Below are positions 62,254 through 64,000 of a DNA stretch of 64,000 nucleotides, piece after piece. How positions within the stretch are numbered: the first letter of the stretch is position 1; the number at the start of each line of letters is the position of its first letter. The stretch is from Lepeophtheirus salmonis (lineage: Eukaryota > Arthropoda > Copepoda > Siphonostomatoida > Caligidae), in contig NC_052142.2 in assembly GCF_016086655.4 (NCBI RefSeq), positions 8,374,422 to 8,438,421 on the forward strand, written 5' to 3'. A model generated the notes under the pieces. It was given only the letters and a program-made list of their open reading frames with translations. It made no database searches and was not told the origin of the DNA. Position numbers and translations under genes: made by a program.

Positions 62254-62780
62254 CTACTTTTGATTGAATATACTTGTTCCATACCTCGACAACCTCCGGC
62301 TAGGTTGATGTATTTTTTTAGTATTCTCGACTATCTGATTTTTTATCTTTAGAGGCACATAATCAAAATTATTATCGCTACCCCTACAACTTGTAATTAA
62401 CGAACACAACAGCTTTATTTCTCGAACTTGTCTGAATAGTATGTCGTAGACATTAGTAATGCATAAACCTGTTTTTATTTTCACAGATTTTCCCCTATTT
62501 GTTTGTCCCCTATCTATTACAATAAATAGTAGAACAGCGATCGGATTCCCTTGTCTATAACCTTGCCTGATTGCTCTTTTGGATCTCAACTTTCTTTTAA
62601 CAAGTTAATTTTGTTGTGAAGTTAGAAATGATAAGGACTATTTGAATAATTAGTTCTTTATTAAGTTTTAAGTAAAAGAGTGTCTTGACGATATGCTTTT
62701 CAAAAGTCAATTTGTAGGATATATCCATCAATTCTCTTTTCAGTAATATATTCTACATCACCATTTCTTTCTTCATTGCT
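62254..62780 (-). pseudogene. LINE reverse transcriptase relic (minus strand)
   Basis: On the minus strand near 62720-62690, RIDGYILQIDF, a stop, then KAYRQDTLL matches the 'G..l.lDF.KAFD' block of LINE RTs. About 40 residues later IRQGYRQGNPIAVLLFIV (62570-62515) matches the 'G.rQG.PlSp.LF' block. The YADD box is not found beyond it. It is therefore a dead fragment; the continuing frame to 62254 shows no further landmarks. Confidence 0.65.
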
Positions 62781-62789
62781 TCATCAATG

Positions 62790-64000
62790 TAACGTACTTT
62801 CAGAAAGCATTTTTGTTCTAAATAAGTAAGTTTTAGCGTACATTCTTCCTGCATTTTTGAGATTATTCAGACCCGGATGTTGTAAGTAGAGTTTATAAGA
62901 GGTATTGGTCCGTGGTTCTTTAGTAAGTGCATATTTTTAGAGAAAATAATATGGGAGTTTGAGAAATGTTTTAATTTTTAATATGTTAATATCAAGGGTA
63001 GCTATATGTTCTTCCTTGCTTAATATGGTATCGACGTAGCTCATGGACTTCCGCTCGGAAAAATTATTCTCCTGAACTCCATATGCGTAGGTTGACTCCC
63101 ACATCATTCCTAGATAAAGAAATATATTTTATGTATATGAATTTTACAAAAGATTTCTAGATTAGATGAAGCAAATGTCAAATGTAATACTATAATGTTT
63201 ACCTATACTTAATCAGTGCACCTCCATCTAACCAATTAAAGGAACATTTAAAAAAAAATCATTAGTTCTTCAGAAGCCATCCAAAATGTGGGGTTTTCCC
63301 CGTTTATTTTCTCTTCATCAAGTTCAACAATAGTTATGGACTTGACTGATATTCGTTCCACAGATCCATATTGACCAAGTGCTCTGTATATCTCTTTCTA
63401 TTTTACCATTTCTGCAACATTGGGGTGATATAATGTCTTTGACTTCTGTTAGACCAACCTCTTTTTTTGTTTTTATGTTTTTGACTATTCACCGGAAAAA
63501 TCTGTTTTTATATTCCAACTGGTAGGTTTTTATTTGGTCAACTCCTTCAGTTACAAAAAAAGAAAACTCTCCAGCGCCTTAATTTTCACTAATTTAAATT
63601 ATTTCAGTCAATTTTTTTACATGTACTGATGTCCAGGTTCCAGTTAAGAGCTTTTTCAACATGTAATCGTTTCCATTAATAAGACTGTATTTTGGATATG
63701 TGATTTACTTTTAAAGTTCTTCGTTCATATAAATGTGTGTTTTACTAGTAAGTTTATTCAGTAACTTTTGTCATATTCTTACATATATAATAAATCTTAA
63801 AACATTAAATCGAAAAATAGATAAAACAAACTTTTAAAAAAAGTTTGATACTTCATGTAGTCAAGCTAGTTTTATCATTTTAACTCTATTGGTAACTTTG
63901 GTCAATTAGTTATAATATATTACAAGGTTGAAATCAATCACACCTTGAACGTTTATTTGAAAAAATAGATTTAGTTAATATTTCTTTTTCCTATTTTTAA
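62790..64000. other. gene-poor window end
   Basis: No gene is supported. Minus-strand fragments around 63480-63350 (KEVGLTEVKDIISPQC) may be upstream parts of the same LINE relic but cannot be tied to a known domain. No DM13-gene exon was recognised here. Confidence 0.4.

Overview
The window is AT-rich animal nuclear DNA. Genes are sparse, split by introns and embedded in decayed transposons; no prokaryotic features were seen. An F-box protein of the FBXO28 family, a syndetin (VPS50) and a Skeletor-type DM13 protein point to an arthropod. The very AT-rich composition, 52-75 nt introns beside multi-kilobase ones, and the mix of Tc1, hAT, Ty3/gypsy and LINE relics would suit a parasitic copepod of the salmon-louse type, but that assignment is inference.

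Three host genes can be supported. (1) FBXO28 on the minus strand has three coding exons at 19697-19600, 19524-19206 and 4700-4269, giving about 282 residues. Its first intron is 75 nt and appears to be AT-AC; its second is about 14.5 kb and full of repeats. (2) VPS50/syndetin on the plus strand (20017-23015) has eight exons with 52-74 nt introns and starts 319 bp from FBXO28 in head-to-head orientation, suggesting a shared promoter. (3) The 5' part of a secreted DM13 (Skeletor-like) gene lies on the plus strand, with exons at 46742-47056 and 51895-52137. Its later exons were not found in the window.

Layout: 1-4.2 kb holds hAT-like and LINE relics. 4.3-19.7 kb is FBXO28; its giant intron holds a decayed Ty3/gypsy element, several dispersed repeat pairs and a perfect 178-bp inverted repeat. 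20-23 kb is VPS50. 23.8-25.35 kb is a dead Tc1 element. 25.86-27.80 kb is a hAT element with an 8-bp target-site duplication (TSD). 28-32 kb holds MITE-like debris. 32.6-34.8 kb is a truncated integrase-type (Ginger-like) DNA transposon with terminal inverted repeats (TIRs). 35-42.5 kb holds tandem repeats, a LINE relic and a partial copy of an unclassified TIR element. 43.4-44.2 kb is decayed coding sequence of unknown family. 46.7-52.1 kb is the DM13 gene, with a THAP-domain relic in its intron. 53-55.2 kb is a second Ty3/gypsy relic on the minus strand. 56.7-61.0 kb is a long-TIR element with internal ~108-bp tandem repeats and a second hAT copy inserted in it. 62.2-62.8 kb is a LINE relic.

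The host genes do not form a pathway. FBXO28 is a ubiquitin-ligase substrate adaptor, VPS50 a recycling-endosome tether subunit, and the DM13 protein is probably extracellular. All coordinates come from reading the sequence by eye; splice sites were chosen by frame, phase and remembered family conservation, without transcript evidence.
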